DNA of 64,000 nt from Limnoperna fortunei (taxonomy: Eukaryota; Mollusca; Bivalvia; Mytilida; Modiolidae). The position numbers and the translations under genes were made by a program. Location of the stretch: NCBI GenBank assembly GCA_944474755.1, contig OX104117.1, positions 57,048,964-57,112,963 of the forward strand, in the 5' to 3' direction. This document shows positions 1 through 12,321 of this stretch, one piece after another. Below the pieces are notes generated by a model. That model had not been told where the DNA came from. It made no database searches and was given only the letters and a program-made list of their open reading frames with translations. Positions within the stretch are counted from its first letter, which is position 1. The number at the start of each line of letters is the position of its first letter.

Positions 1-2163
1 AAATAGGAAAATCTTTTAATTTAAGAAGGCAGACTGGTCACAAATGAAAAAAAGACCTAATATCACTATCACTTGAGGTTAAAGACCAGTATTGCAAATC
101 AACATCTGAAGAAATATGGATCAAATTCAAAGAAATCCTCAAATCTATGGAACAAAACATCCCCCAAAAAACCATAAGTAGCAAGAAAAACCTGCCATGG
201 GTCGATAATAATCTCAAACTTAAAATTAACAAAACAAATCGACTACACCGAAAAAGAAAAAAAAACAGTCCAGAACAAATGCAGAAGTACAAAAACATAA
301 AAAAATCATTACAACAAGACATGAGAAAATCTTACTGGAATTATGTAGAAAACATGATCTTGGATATACCAGTACAAGAACCTGAAGATAACAACTACCA
401 AAAAATCTATTCTCTTACATAAAGTGTATGAAAAATGACAACACAGGCATTGCAGCAGTCAGAACAAATGGTATATTGACAGAAAATACGAAAGAAAAAT
501 ATAACATCTTGAATTATCAGCAGGCGTTCTCGATAGAAACACCCTACCAAGCTATACCAGACAACAAAAGATCTAACTATCCACAAATGAAAAGCATTAC
601 CAACACAGAACTAGGAGTACTTAAATTACTTAAATAAATAAACCCACACAAGGCAACTGGCCCAGACATGATCTGTGGGAAAGTACTGAAGTTGCTACTA
701 TCATCACACTCATCTTTCAAAAAACCATAGATTCAGAAAAATGCCACAATACTGGAAGCATGCCAATGTCTGTCCAGTATTTAAAAAAATGTGATAAACA
801 TAATGCCATAAACTATCGCCCCATCTCACTCACATGCATCTTCTGTAAAATCATGGAACATGTAATAGCCAGCAGTATAATGGACCACCTTGAACAAAAC
901 AAAACTTTATACGACCTCCAACACGGCTTCCGCACCTCAAGATCTTGCGAGACACAACTTATATCATTCATCCAAGAACTAGCACAAAATAACAACAGTA
1001 TCATCCAAACTGATGTCATTGTGATTGACTTTGCCAAGGCCTTTGACAAAGTCCCTCACAAAAGACTTCCATACAAGCTACAGTACTATGGAATTGATAA
1101 AAACACTCTTATATGGAGAGAAGACTTACTCAACCAGCGCACACAAACAGTCTTAGTTAATGTTGAATGCTCAGAAATAATACATGTCACACCTGGTGTA
1201 CGCCAAGGAACACTATTGGGCCCAATACTGTTCCTTGTATATATAAACGACTTCAATGACTACATCAACCAGAGCCGCTTACGTCTCTTTGCTAACGAAA
1301 TCATTATTTATAAAACAATTAAAAACACATATGATGCAGAAAAATTACAACAAGACTTAACAGCAGCAGCAAAATGGGAGAAAGACTGGCTCATGTCGTT
1401 TCCTCCTTACAAGTGCTCAGTCCTTCAGGTAACATCAAAAAGAAACCCAGTTTCCTATGATTACACACTACACAGCACAACTTAAAATAGAAACATCTAT
1501 ACAAAATACCTTGGTATAACAATACAGAACGACCTAAAATGGAACAAACATGTTGACAACATCTCGGCAATGGCAAAAAAACCCCCCTAAATTTTCTAAA
1601 ACGAAATTTAAAAGTAAAATCACCAAACATCAAAGATAAAGCATATAAAGCACTAGTACGTCCAAAATTGGAATACAGCAGCTGCGTTTGGGACCCTCAC
1701 ACAAAATCCAAAGAATACCAACTTGAAATGGTCCAGCGGAGAGCCGCAAGGTATGTTTCCAATCTTTTCCTTAACACAAGCTCAGTAACTGACATATTAT
1801 CAGATCTAAACTCGCCCACACTTCAGCAGAGACGTACAAGAACACGTATCATCTTCATCTATAAAGTCACTCACCACCTCGTTGCAATTTACCTATACAA
1901 ACTTACTTGTACCTTCAGACCCACGTACTAGACAGGCTACACATAATTTCTCATTCAGACACGTACATAACAACAAAGATTCTAATAAATACTCCTTTTA
2001 TTCCAGAACAATTATACAATTTAATCTCCTGTCTGCCATAGCAGTTCAGTGCACAACTTTGGACAGCTTCAAAGAACAGGTTACTATACATGTTCTTCAA
2101 CAACACCTTCACATAAAAAACCACAGCTTTGTAAATAGTTTTATCCCTATATGTATAGTATAA
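1..2163 (+). mobile_element. Decayed non-LTR retrotransposon (Jockey/CR1-like LINE), reverse transcriptase remnant
   Basis: Fragments in different + frames follow the order expected for a LINE ORF2. At 147-422 is the basic linker after the endonuclease. At 428-637 is the segment before the polymerase. Near 641-680 is the NPHKATGPDMI block. At 760-1485 is the reverse transcriptase core, with NYRPISLT, HGFRTSRSCETQL, VIDFAKAFDKVPHKRL, GVRQGTLLGP and LFLVYINDF. At 1497-1590 is YLGITIQNDLKWNKHVDNIS, and at 1668-1931 the C-terminal EYSSCVWDPHT / VQRRAARYVSN block. Frameshifts or stops near 422, 640, 740, 1485 and 1590 break the frame. The normal FADD catalytic box reads F-A-N-E (about 1291-1302), so both catalytic aspartates of that box are lost. 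It is a dead copy. The endonuclease lies outside the window or is missing. Clade assignment is by motif resemblance only. Confidence 0.88.
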
Positions 2164-3457
2164 AAGAAAACAAAAAAAGTAAAATATAAAAATAGAATAG
2201 CTCATTTGTTTATTAATTTGAAGTTCACTAATTATTTGATTTCACTTATTTGTATATAGTACCCATGCATTCGTTGGCAAGTAACATCTTTGCCTGACAA
2301 TTTAACATCATTGCCCTGCACGTAATTATCAGAATTGATAGAGTCGATAAGAGGCAGAGACCATTTTATGCAACATTTCAAACATACTATAAGTATGACA
2401 GTCTTATAAAAATTGACATGTGACCAAGCCATTAACTTAAAAATAACATCCTACACATGCTGCTTGCTTCCTCCTTTTTTATGTCGCGTCGCGTCATGTT
2501 AGATTAGATTTAAATCTTAAACAACGCGACATAGCAAGAAAACGGGGGGGGGGGGGGTTAAAGATTTAAATTATATAGACCATTGAACGGTACAAAACTC
2601 AGCCAATATTGTTAAGGCTAAGAAAGGGCATCATTGCATTGGATTTAACTAGAACAATGTATCATTGGTCTCAATACTACTGCGGCTTTTGATAAGATCC
2701 AACATACCAAACAAACGTACGCGTAATGTCCGTAATGGTGGTTAACTAATCGGTTTGTTGAGGGGTTAAGATTGCAACTTACTCTAAAGAATAAAAACTT
2801 GTATGAAACTTATAGTCTTTGATAAAGGAGAACTACCTGCTTACTATTAGAGAACCTCACGATACTTTGATGGTCTATTTTAATTTACCTGGCTTACCGG
2901 CTTAAGCATCAACTTTAAGTGTTTGGTCCTAGACTAATTTATCTTCTGCCACATCACTAAGGCCCAAGATGGCGTTGCCTTACACAAGGACCTTACACTT
3001 GTTGGCAGATAACCAATGAAGTGGTTACAATAAGAAATACATGGGGGTTACTATCATTAGATCAAAACTAGATGAATGTTATGTACCCATACTCTGATCT
3101 GCTCCGTTGTTTCAAAGTTTGGGTATTAATATTTGTTTGCAGCATTTGTAACATTTACTAAGTAATACATCGTATATGACTTATTTGACTGGGTTAACTG
3201 ACAGGAGAAATAAACAATATCACATTATTGATTTAATCTGTACACAAAGTTGGTTTGAATACAGATTAGCATTTTACAGCTATATCATAACAAAAGGTTT
3301 ATCAAAGGATGCCAAAGTCAGAACCCCGATTAGCGACACAAAAAAGTAGTGATTATAATCAATTAAGATTACAGACCAAAGTCTGACTCGATCTCCCAAA
3401 TTATTGTCAACATTGCTGATTAATTGGTAGATATGTCCAACGTCCTAGAGTTTGCTT
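2164..3457. other. Intergenic region, no gene recognised
   Basis: AT-rich DNA between the LINE remnant and the stop codon of the minus-strand kringle gene. It contains a run of 15 G near 2543-2558 and no convincing coding frame. Part of it, nearest 3457, should be the 3' UTR of the kringle gene. A minus-strand ATTAAA at 3232-3237 could be its polyadenylation signal. Confidence 0.5.
3232..3237 (-). promoter_or_regulatory. Possible polyadenylation signal (ATTAAA) of the kringle gene
   Basis: ATTAAA on the minus strand about 220 bp downstream of the stop codon at 3458-3460. No AATAAA was seen closer on this strand. Assigned from position and hexamer only. Confidence 0.3.
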
Positions 3458-6400
3458 TTAAACATTCTGATAAATATTATCTTCTGATGCAAGCTTACTG
3501 CAATCATTTTCATCCACGATCACCCAATTAAAAAATCGGCTCGTGTTTTCATAAACTGGACTTTTGTTTACACAATGATCGTAGTTTTCGTTATCTTCAG
3601 TTTTGCAGGCACTTTTACTGTTGCTTACGTCATACAGGTCACGTGTGACATGGAAATGTAAACAATCGTAGTTTCTGCTTGCACTGTCTGCTGCGTTAGT
3701 AACAAATGATATATGGTTATATTCATCGGACCGTATAGCATATCTGTTGGTCGGATTTGTCTCACGGTGCGAAGTTTTGGCTCTTTCAAGGACCTTCTTA
3801 TCAATTTCATTTGCTGCTCGCTCTTGCCTTTCAATGGAGTTGCCCATTTTATTTCCATTAAAAGCGTCTGATTTTGATAATTTTTCCGGACTTAAAAATC
3901 CTTTAGTCCTGTTTAAAAAGCAAAAACATGCGAAAATGAAGTCGTAAAAACCTTGTTACACAAACGTTACTTTATAACCTATTACTGAATAATTTAAGCC
4001 TTCATGTTTATTCCTTGTTAAATAATTAAAATGAGTGCAAACACAGAACTGCGACCTCCAAGTTGGTGATACAAATATAGGCGTATCTCCCAGAAAAATA
4101 GTGGGTCGGAGATGTGACCAATATGGACACGAAGTGTTCCGGTTCCCTCCCTGCACGCGAGGTGGTCTTTACGGCAGAGGTTTGGAGTAAATGGTGCCAA
4201 TACTGCATTCTGGAAGTTTCCTGGCACTAAAAGTGAATGAGTAAAAACGGCAATTTTTTAAACCTGACCCGTTGAAAAATGGCATTTCTTTATTTCAGTT
4301 AAAAAAAAAAACTGGTGCGGTTTTCCATACCAGCAATTTAAAGTGGAACGGTCGGGACCGTACCGCCGTACAGCTTGCTAGGGCAGTGTGCTAAATTTTG
4401 TTAGTTTTACAATATAAAAGATAAAATAGAAGTGTATTTGGAACATTCGATACATTCTAGTATAGACGACAAAATAATGTTTTAACTTTATCTATCCATC
4501 ATTCAGGTTAACCTCTACTTAATAGATTTACATAGGTGACAATTATAACATTTTATTGAATACTGAATTTACCCGAAGTTCACTATTAGTGACACCCTTA
4601 TTTTCTCAAAATACCATGTCTTCGCTAAAAAAAATATCTGACCGTCACAACAATATTAAAGTCTAATATGAATGTTTCGAAAGTTTACAAAATGACGCCA
4701 CAAATAGAGCTAGTTTTAGTTGTCAGATGGATAGTTCTAAACAGGTGTCAGTCTGTTAAATTTCGTACAAAATCTAATACTTGCTTGAAACAGGGACAGT
4801 CTATACTAATCCCTGCTTGGATTCATTTCACTTCTAAAATATTTGTGCATCATATAAACTTAGTTTTAAACAAGTTCAATCAAAATTACAATTTTTATGC
4901 AGTGAAAGTAGAACTACTTTGGTTGTTTATAAACACTACTTTTGACTACGACATCAACTGAATAGCTATTTAGTAGAGGTTAACCTTCAGTTGAATTATA
5001 CTAATTGTTAAACAATTTCCCAAGTTACAGTAAGTCATTCCATTATTGTCTTTAAGTATATGACAATACCTTTTTCTAACAAATAATGCAACTGTAGCCA
5101 ACATAGCAATAATTACAATAACACCAATGACAGCGCCTACCACTGTATTGTCTGAAAAATAAAAACTAATCGAACATTTAATGTTTTAATGTTGATATAT
5201 CATAAACACTCGGTCTAGACCTTGTACGAAATGTTTGTTTGTTGCTTATTGCCACTAATTAGTTCATCGGATGTATTACCGTGGCACATTATATTGATTG
5301 AGCTGGCCGGAGTACCTGGTGAAAAAACATCGGCATTCAGCAGGAAAACCGGAAGCCATTTTAATTAAGGTTAGATTCGAACACACCTTGCTCGAAGTTG
5401 TTCTTGAACTTAAATCCTAATGTTGACACAGCAGTGACTAACACCACTAGCATATGGCTAACTGCGTGATCAAAGGTCTCCATGGTCGCACTTTAGAAAT
5501 GTAGTAAACATTAAATAATTAAAATATGTGATATTTAAATAAAATCTTTTTTATTTGTATAATATATACCTGAAGTTGAGCTAGGTGCCGATGATGCTTC
5601 ATTGTTAATTCTATGCTTCAAGTTTTGTGGCGTTTTTAGATTTGCGTCCCCTGTTGGAATATAACACTGATCATTCTTATTATAACACATTAAAACTTAG
5701 TAGAGTTTTTAATATCTTCGTTACTTTTTTTTATCAAATTGACACTTAAATTATCAATGATTATCGCATACGTGAAAATTTTTGCACTAAAATGTATGTG
5801 GGGGGATAGCTTTGATCACAGAAAGAAGCACGACGCGTTCATACACAGCCATCAAAAGTTTTTAGATTGAAAGGACCGAAGATCTTTCATTCACGTATAG
5901 ATTTGTTTTCAATTTATCGTGACTCGTTTGAATAAACTCACCACAACTATTCATTTCTGTTTTTCGTTTGACTTTTAGTGATTTATTGAAAATGTGAAGT
6001 TTTTGTTTGGTTTTAACTACATGTACTCCTTTTATGCAAGAAATAAATATTACAACTATATTTGCAAACCAACATTTACATGAAACCTTTACATACACTA
6101 ACAGCAACGGCAACCATTCTAAAAATACAGTGCTTTGTTATCGTCGTCGATTGTCTTGTTACACCACGAAAAGTTGACTTTGATAATTGGTGGCGGAGTG
6201 ATTAAAGCTGTCAACCTGTGATTGCGGGTTCGATTCTCACTGCAGGAAGGGTGTACTCGACTCCAATCTTAATTGACAAAGATGTCCAGTTTTCCTACCG
6301 CAGGTCGGGGGTTTTCTCCGGGTACTCCGGCTTCTTTCCCCAATAAAAACTGGACGCCATGATGTAGCTGAAAAATTGCTGAAAGTGGCGTTAAAACATC

Positions 6401-7558
6401 ATTCAACACAAAACGAACAAACCTTGATAATTTTCTGTTTTCTGTTCTAAGGAAGTATTCCATGACGGTTCCTTTAGGTTGAAACCAAGGCTGTTCACTG
6501 TAAAGTCATAGAAGATTAATTGATTACATTCAAGATATCTGTTGTTGATAAAATTTTTACAATGATGAGGTGCTAATAACAGCTGAAAATATATATTTCG
6601 ATAAACCAAAACACATGCACGATTACGATTTCTGAAATCTGTGGCAGCAGTACTGGACCTGTTGTCAGCTAATATTGTGCAGTAATATCGAAAACATCAT
6701 CGCTAATATGATATTGATATGTATGAAAAATATAGAAATTTATTCATTACTTTTACTGTATTATATTCATTTAAAGTTAGCAACTTTTTCACAATTATTA
6801 TTTTGCTTTATTGTATACTCATACTGATGGTATGTGGAATATAGGAAAGACCATAGTTAAACTTTCATGTCTGTTGCGATTACCACATTGTGCAATTCTG
6901 CAATATTGCCATCGTATACGAGGGTCAGTAGTATAGCACCAGGGTCTGCCTGACTTGTCTGGATCCCGACAATAATTGACGTGTTCTGGTCCTAGATGGA
7001 AATAGCTGTTGTGAGGTATATTTTGATCCCAATTCTGGCACTTTAATCCTTCTTCGGTGATGCTTATATTACCCGTATATACGTTTGATCCAGTATTAGT
7101 CATGACGTAGCAATCGCCTGTTAGTAATAGTAAAATAATAAAAGATTTTAAAAGCTATTATATTCTCAGTGTTTTTTAATACTAACTGCGCAATGGAAAT
7201 GCTGTCTTCAACACTTTCATTTATTAGGCTATTTAATTTTTTTCCCCAATTTATCAAAAAGGAAGGCATTTATTTGCTTCTGTTAAAACAATTAACATTC
7301 AATCACTGTATAGATTCTAAAATTAAACTTGGCGATCAGTATAACATGTGATTGGAGTCCGAACACACCACTTTTTAAATAATAAATGCATAAAAAAATT
7401 GATAAAAAATGTTAATCCCGTTCAGAAAATCTCATTGCACATATATCGATATATGGCAGGATGAAAACAAAATAGAACATACCAGGTGATACATGATTCT
7501 CAAAAGCAATGACGTCACAGAAAAGGGTACACAACAGAATACACAATCTACCAGACAT
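3458..7558 (-). CDS. Kringle-domain single-pass membrane protein, 332 aa, six exons
   Basis: Predicted coding exons on the minus strand are 7558-7483, 7117-6884, 6497-6423, 5650-5570, 5151-5070 and 3908-3458. All junctions are GT-AG, phases are 1,1,1,1,2, and the total is 999 nt ending in a stop. Residues 1-18 are a signal peptide (MSGRLCILLCTLFCDVIA). Residues 28-103 are one kringle with all six cysteines (C28, C52, C75, C86, C98, C103), plus NYCRDPD and RPWCYTTDP. The kringle sits in its own symmetric phase 1-1 exon, as is usual. Residues 104-156 form a short stalk. A transmembrane helix (about 159-180) is followed by the stop-transfer RKR. The cytoplasmic tail (183-332) has seven tyrosines, including Y302-E-N and Y329-Q-N, which fit the Grb2-SH2 consensus YxN. 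N42 and N117 are N-glycosylation sequons. The layout recalls PIK3IP1 (signal, kringle, TM, tail), but the tail is longer and I see no clear match, so no symbol is given. A tyrosine-signalling role is inference. Confidence 0.85.
5230..5490 (-). repeat. Degenerate tRNA-derived SINE, antisense
   Basis: Diverged copy of the SINE family seen intact at 6188, 9058 and 28366. It shares the 'gccggagtacc' block near 5307 and a degraded tRNA-like head near 5440-5490. It lies in the intron between exons 4 and 5 of the kringle gene. Confidence 0.5.
6188..6422 (+). repeat. tRNA-derived SINE (mollusc type), sense
   Basis: The head resembles a tRNA: an A-box-like GGTGGCGGAGTGATTAA at 6189 and a B-box GGTTCGATTCTC near 6228. 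The body has the block found in all copies here (TGGACGCCATGATGTAGCTG, then AAAGTGGCGTTAAAACATC), and the tail is AAC/CAAA-rich. It abuts exon 3 of the kringle gene. It is probably related to the molluscan V-SINE group (RUDI-like), which was not checked against a library. Confidence 0.8.
6423..6497 (-). other. Exon 3 of the kringle gene, cassette-like, with SINE-derived splice donor
   Basis: A 75-nt exon, phase 1 in and phase 1 out, encoding stalk residues of the type NSLGFNLKEPSWNTSLEQ, including an NTS glycosylation sequon. Because it is a multiple of three and flanked by equal phases, skipping it keeps the frame. Its donor dinucleotide (6422-6421) and the following bases come from the antisense tail of the SINE at 6188-6422. 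Confidence 0.65.
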
Positions 7559-8128
7559 TGTTTCCTTTGCGGAAGTCCTTCGAGTAAGATCAAGTATAGG
7601 TACTTGACTTCTACATATTATTGTCGGAAGCGGATGTGGAAATTACTTAAGATATATTAAAAAATATACATTAATGTATATTATACGTCTATATTAAAGG
7701 ATGAAGAAAGGTCGTAGAAGTATATCGAACCTCGTGGACATTATAAAAGTAAAAAAGCGAACCAACGAAGAAAGGCTAAAATGACTTGATAAAACTGAAG
7801 AACGTTGACTTTCCAGAAGAACTGTAGTCCGAGAATCCTCTTCCGTCCAACGCTTTCGCGCTCTTATTACAGTTTTAAAAAAGCGTTGGACGGCAGAGGC
7901 TTTTCTGAATAGTGAAAATGTAAATTAAGCAATTGATTTAATTAGAGTTAACCTTGAGTAACTGAACACATTTGTAGTCCGAAGAAACGAGAAAAATTAC
8001 TCTACAATTCTTGGTTTGATTTCACAATACACTGTTTCACAAATTAAATTAATGCCATATTCTTAGCCAGAAATCATATGTGAACATTGTATGTTCAGTC
8101 GACTATACAATTATAGCATGGTGATGAG
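7559..8128. other. Upstream region of the kringle gene
   Basis: This should contain the promoter and 5' UTR of the minus-strand kringle gene. No clear TATA or initiator could be assigned. It includes a short foldback at about 7832-7900, in which TCCGTCCAACGCTTT pairs with an AAGCGTTGGACGGCA arm. Confidence 0.4.
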
Positions 8129-8266
8129 GTCGATCCATGATTTTTCGCACAAACCAATAATTTTACCGCACTAATCAAGAATAGAGTCAGAAATAATATT
8201 GACCTCAGACTTAATCCTTCGTCAATATCCTTATTCTTGGTTGGTGTGAAAAAATCATGGATCGAC
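8129..8266. mobile_element. Small foldback element (MITE-like)
   Basis: The ends form an inverted repeat of about 26 bp: GTCGATCCATGATTTTT at the left matches AAAAAATCATGGATCGAC at the right, around a centre of about 85 bp. No transposase and no clean target duplication were seen. Confidence 0.6.
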
Positions 8267-8325
8267 TTCAATGTATATTATAAACTGGAAGACCCTTTAT
8301 ATAGTTCCGGTTACGCTACAAATTT

Positions 8326-8645
8326 TCAATACTGTCCACGGCCAGATGATTTCTGCCAAGTATTTTCAATACTGTCCACGGCCAGATGATTTCTGCCAAG
8401 TATTTCCAATACTGTCCAAGACAAGATGATTTCTGCCAAGTATTTCCAATACTGTCCAAGACAAGATGATTTCTGCCAAGTATTTCCAATACTGTCCAAG
8501 ACAAGATGATTTCTGCCAAGTATTTCCAATACTGTCCACGGCCAGATGATTTCTGCCAAGTATTTCCAATACTGTCCAAGACAAGATGATTTCTGCCAAG
8601 TATTTCCAATACTGTCCACGGCCAGATGATTTCTGCAAATTATTT
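8326..8645. repeat. Minisatellite, 40-bp unit, about 8 copies
   Basis: Head-to-tail copies of a 40-bp unit containing AGATGATTTCTGCCAAGTAT and CCAATACTGTCCA. Two sub-types alternate, 'cacggccag' and 'caagacaag'. The order suggests array growth by unequal exchange. The unit is 1 mod 3, so all three minus frames stay open through it. The predicted repetitive proteins there are artefacts. Confidence 0.95.
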
Positions 8646-9057
8646 CCCATACGCAACACGTTGCATTTTCAATTAATACAAATTACTTATTGCCTCTTGG
8701 ATTCCATCTAAGGTACATTTAACAAATATTCAATTTTCAAGCGGTTTTATAAGGTTTTTGAAATTTCAGAGAATCACAGCCAATCAACGCCCTGGCATCA
8801 ATTGTTAATTCTCGACCAGCAAAAACTTTGTTAAGAAGCCATAAACTGGGACTTATATAACTAGTTGTTTTATTTATTCCTGTCACAGATTAAAAATTGT
8901 CAAGATGAGTTCAAATGGGTATCGATGGAACTTTTTTTTTTACTTCAACGAACTTTATTCAAATATGAAAAGTTCTTGTGAAAAACGTCATCTCGGTTTG
9001 TCATATCTTTATCCAACTGAACCATTTGGCAGATATAATTTTGAACCTATCTTGTTT

Positions 9058-9316
9058 TGTTGTTTGAATGGTGTTTTAACGCCACTTTCAGCAATTTTTC
9101 AGCTATTTCATGGCGTCCAGTTTTTATTGGGGGGGAAGCCGGAGTACCCGGAGAGAACCCCCCACCTGCGGTAGGAAAACTGGCAATCCTTGTCAATTAA
9201 GATTGGAGTCGAGTACACCCTGCCTGCAGTGAGAATCGAACCCGCAATCTCAGTGTTGACAGACCACGTGATCAATAGTAGGCGAACTACCTTGACCACT
9301 CGGCCACCGAGGCCCC
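9058..9316 (-). repeat. tRNA-derived SINE, full-length, antisense
   Basis: On the minus strand it begins with a tRNA-like head (GGCCTCGGTGGCCGAGTGGT, then GGTTCGATTCTC). It continues through the conserved body and ends at GGCGTTAAAACACCATTCAA plus an AACAA tail. It is the best preserved member of the family in this window. Confidence 0.85.
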
Positions 9317-12260
9317 TGAACCTATCTTAATAAAGGCGATGGCGACTGGCTCCTGTCGTAGCAAGCAAATTGCTGGTACGTAAAACCGCGTCTGTTTTTA
9401 TTTTGGAAATTGAAAAAACAACATTTTTTCATGCTTGTTTTCAGCTGTGCATTTAAAAAAAATGTCGTTTTGAGTCATTCACTTTTAGTGTCAGGAAACT
9501 TACAGAATGCAGGATTTTAGATTTCGCACCTTGAGCTTTTGGGAGCTTTGATCGGCCCCTAGACCACCTGTCGTTAAATGCCACACCGCTTCGCGGTTTG
9601 GGTGAGACACGAAGGAAGGGACATTTCATGTCTCTACTGGTTATATCTCCAACCGTGCCACTATTTTTCTGTGTGCTACGCCTATGCTTGCAAAAGCAAC
9701 AACTAACTTCTCTCCAAGCAAGGACGTGGATAACATTGTAGTGCGAGTCAATATAATAAATAGATGTTTTTGTCTAAAATTGTGAGCATATAACATAACA
9801 TATAGTGTCTAATATAGCCCAGCACTTACCTGATTTCAATATACAGGTGTAGAAAGAAAGATAAAAGAATATGAACGCTACTAGCTAAAGAATTTCCCAG
9901 CCTTGATCAATTAATAATAATAGCTGCCTGGCTTCAGTTTACATGAAGTCCCTGTTGGTAGCAGTTGTCAGGTGAAAACACAGAAAGCCAGGGCGCGGAT
10001 CATAGTGGTTGACGTGCTTTGAGGTCGAAACCCTCCATGAGAGAAATTAAAATGGTCATGAAGTAGCCTACTTAGAAACCTTGTTGTGATCTGACATCGC
10101 TTTACCATATTATCAACTGAAAAAAGGGCCAGATCTTAGGTAAAAGTAATAGATTATTCTTTGGGTTCGTGTCATATCTGCCTTATAGCTTTTTGACCTG
10201 TTAACCTTACAAAATAATTGGTATAGTGTAGTAAACAGGTGTAAAATTAAACAAATGACATGGCTTGTTTAAGAGAAAAAATACTATGATACGATTATGT
10301 TTCAGAACGGATAGAATATATTTTATAAAAAAAACATGCATATGTTTCTGAAAATGTAACTACTTGATATCGCACTAATAAGGCTATATTGGATGGCCTT
10401 AAATTTTGAACTACAAGGAAACACTGACTGAATGCCTACTTTGCGCTAGAAGTTATGACTTTTAATTGCTAAAAATCGGTATGAAAAACCGGAGATAAAT
10501 CAGTAATGTAAATATATAAAAAAAAATATCGAGTAACGATGGGAATCATGGCTTGAGGACAATTCTTTAGGATGTAAAATGATCACATATAATCGCTCAC
10601 CAGGAAGACAAAACTTTAAGTTGTTTTCAGTTGTTAACGTTATTGTTTTCAAGCGTAAAGACAAGAAAGCCTCGCACAAAATACTTATTGTTAATATTTA
10701 ATAAAATTTAAACACCTTCTTATCTTTATGCAGCGTCTAATGACAATGCAAACACGCATGACGTTCTGTGGCGCTGTCAGCTACTGAATCAATTAAAAAA
10801 AAGTGTGCAAATCAACCCATTAATTGCAATGTAATCAATGTCATGACCCTCCATAACGAAAATTGTGTGAATGTGTGAAACTGATAGGGGTAGAGTAATT
10901 CCTCCGATTCTAGAGGGCGAGTCCAATAATGTGACGGTCTAATGTCGTTATATACATCAATTGGAGTTCACAAATACATGATTGGTCGCTTAATGAGCAG
11001 TTTCCAAACTTCAGAAAGACACTCTCAGGAGCGGATGGTAGATTGTTAAGTCAAATTTTCAAGATCGCAGAATACATCACTGGATAATATCTATCATGTT
11101 GACTTGTATTTGTGTTAGTTTCTCCATATCTGTTAGTGCTCTAGAAAAATTATTAAAGGGCAACAACTCCTACTAGTCATCTGACAATTCGGCATATCTA
11201 ACCTGTCATATTTTCTACATCTATAAAGGTATAGACCATTACTTGCCCTTTGCTCCTTATGACCAATTTTTTTGCAGTGGCAGCCATGTTAGTAAGTCAT
11301 TGGTGATATCACTAAGACACCCAAAGAATGTTTCAGATCAACTTTAGTGTAAATTAGCTCAGCAGTTTAAGAAAAGAAAACATATGAGTATTTAAACAAG
11401 ATCAACAAGTGATGGACATAGACTTTTGGTGAGTTTGGTTTGTTTGTTTGAATGATGTTGAACACACTTTTCACAATTTATCAGCTATATCATGGTATTC
11501 AGTTTTTGTTGGGGTTGGAAGCTGGAGTAACTGGTCTGAACTCCAGAACTTCTGTAGGAAAACTGTATGTGAGTTAATACCTAGGTTATATGGTGTATTC
11601 CTAAAATCTAGACTCATTAGTGAAGTTTTGTTTTCAGGCAACCCTTACATTTTATAACCCTACAGTTCAAATTTGAGTTAGTTTTGCAAGATAATACATC
11701 AAAATCGGCCATTTACACGATTTAATTTTATGTTGGTTAAAGGGTGGGACCATATTATTTTAGTTGGGAACAGTTTTATGCTAATGTAAACCATATCAAG
11801 TTTCATTGGTACCTGTGGTTATAATGAGATTTTTAATCCATAATTTTAAAAGTAGAATAAACAATTACAAATGAAATTCAAAGCAAGGGATTTCAACATA
11901 TCACGTGAATCTGACTTAATTAGTTAAAAAAACAAAAGGAATCATTTTTCCCAGATGAATCACTTTACCATAGGCTCTCAGGAGTCTGTATTTCCTACAC
12001 TGGACAATGTGTATAAAAAACACAGTTTTAATTCATCCATGCCAAATTTGATCCTATTGGTCCTATAACTTTAAAGATGCTAAGATTATTACTTGTCAGA
12101 ACAAGCGTAAAAGACATGTTTAGTCAAGAAGAAAACAACATATAAAGCAGACTACAGCTTGCTCAGCTGGCCATACCAATAATTCTGGTTTTTATCTTTA
12201 TTGTCACAAACATCTAAACCATTGGAGGAGACCTAAAGGTCATGTATAAATAAATGTGAA
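9317..12260. other. Intergenic region between the kringle gene and PHF5A
   Basis: AT-rich DNA without a convincing exon. It holds a dispersed repeat at about 9470-9560 containing AGAATGCAGGATTTT, which recurs at about 23210 and, inverted, near 4200. An antisense SINE fragment lies at 11437-11580. Confidence 0.5.
11437..11580 (-). repeat. SINE 3' fragment, antisense
   Basis: Diverged copy of the 3' body of the SINE family (TTTGAATGATGTTGAACAC, CAGCTATATCATGGTATTC). Confidence 0.6.
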
Positions 12261-12266
12261 TTTATT
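12261..12266 (-). promoter_or_regulatory. Polyadenylation signal of PHF5A (AATAAA)
   Basis: Minus-strand AATAAA about 56 bp downstream of the PHF5A stop codon at 12324-12322. Confidence 0.6.
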
Positions 12267-12321
12267 TCTTAAAATCATGATTATGTACAAGAATGATGAT
12301 TTCATATAATGAAACAGTTTG

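Noticed and set aside
6189..6240. tRNA gene from A-box and B-box-like sequence
   Set aside because: It cannot form a complete tRNA cloverleaf with acceptor stem and is the head of a SINE found in many copies.
8326..8645. CRISPR-like direct repeats
   Set aside because: The units are contiguous with no unique spacers, and the genome is animal.
8316..8659. Overlapping 97-aa repetitive proteins on the minus strand
   Set aside because: They come from a 40-bp minisatellite that leaves all frames open. There is no start context or flanking coding signal.
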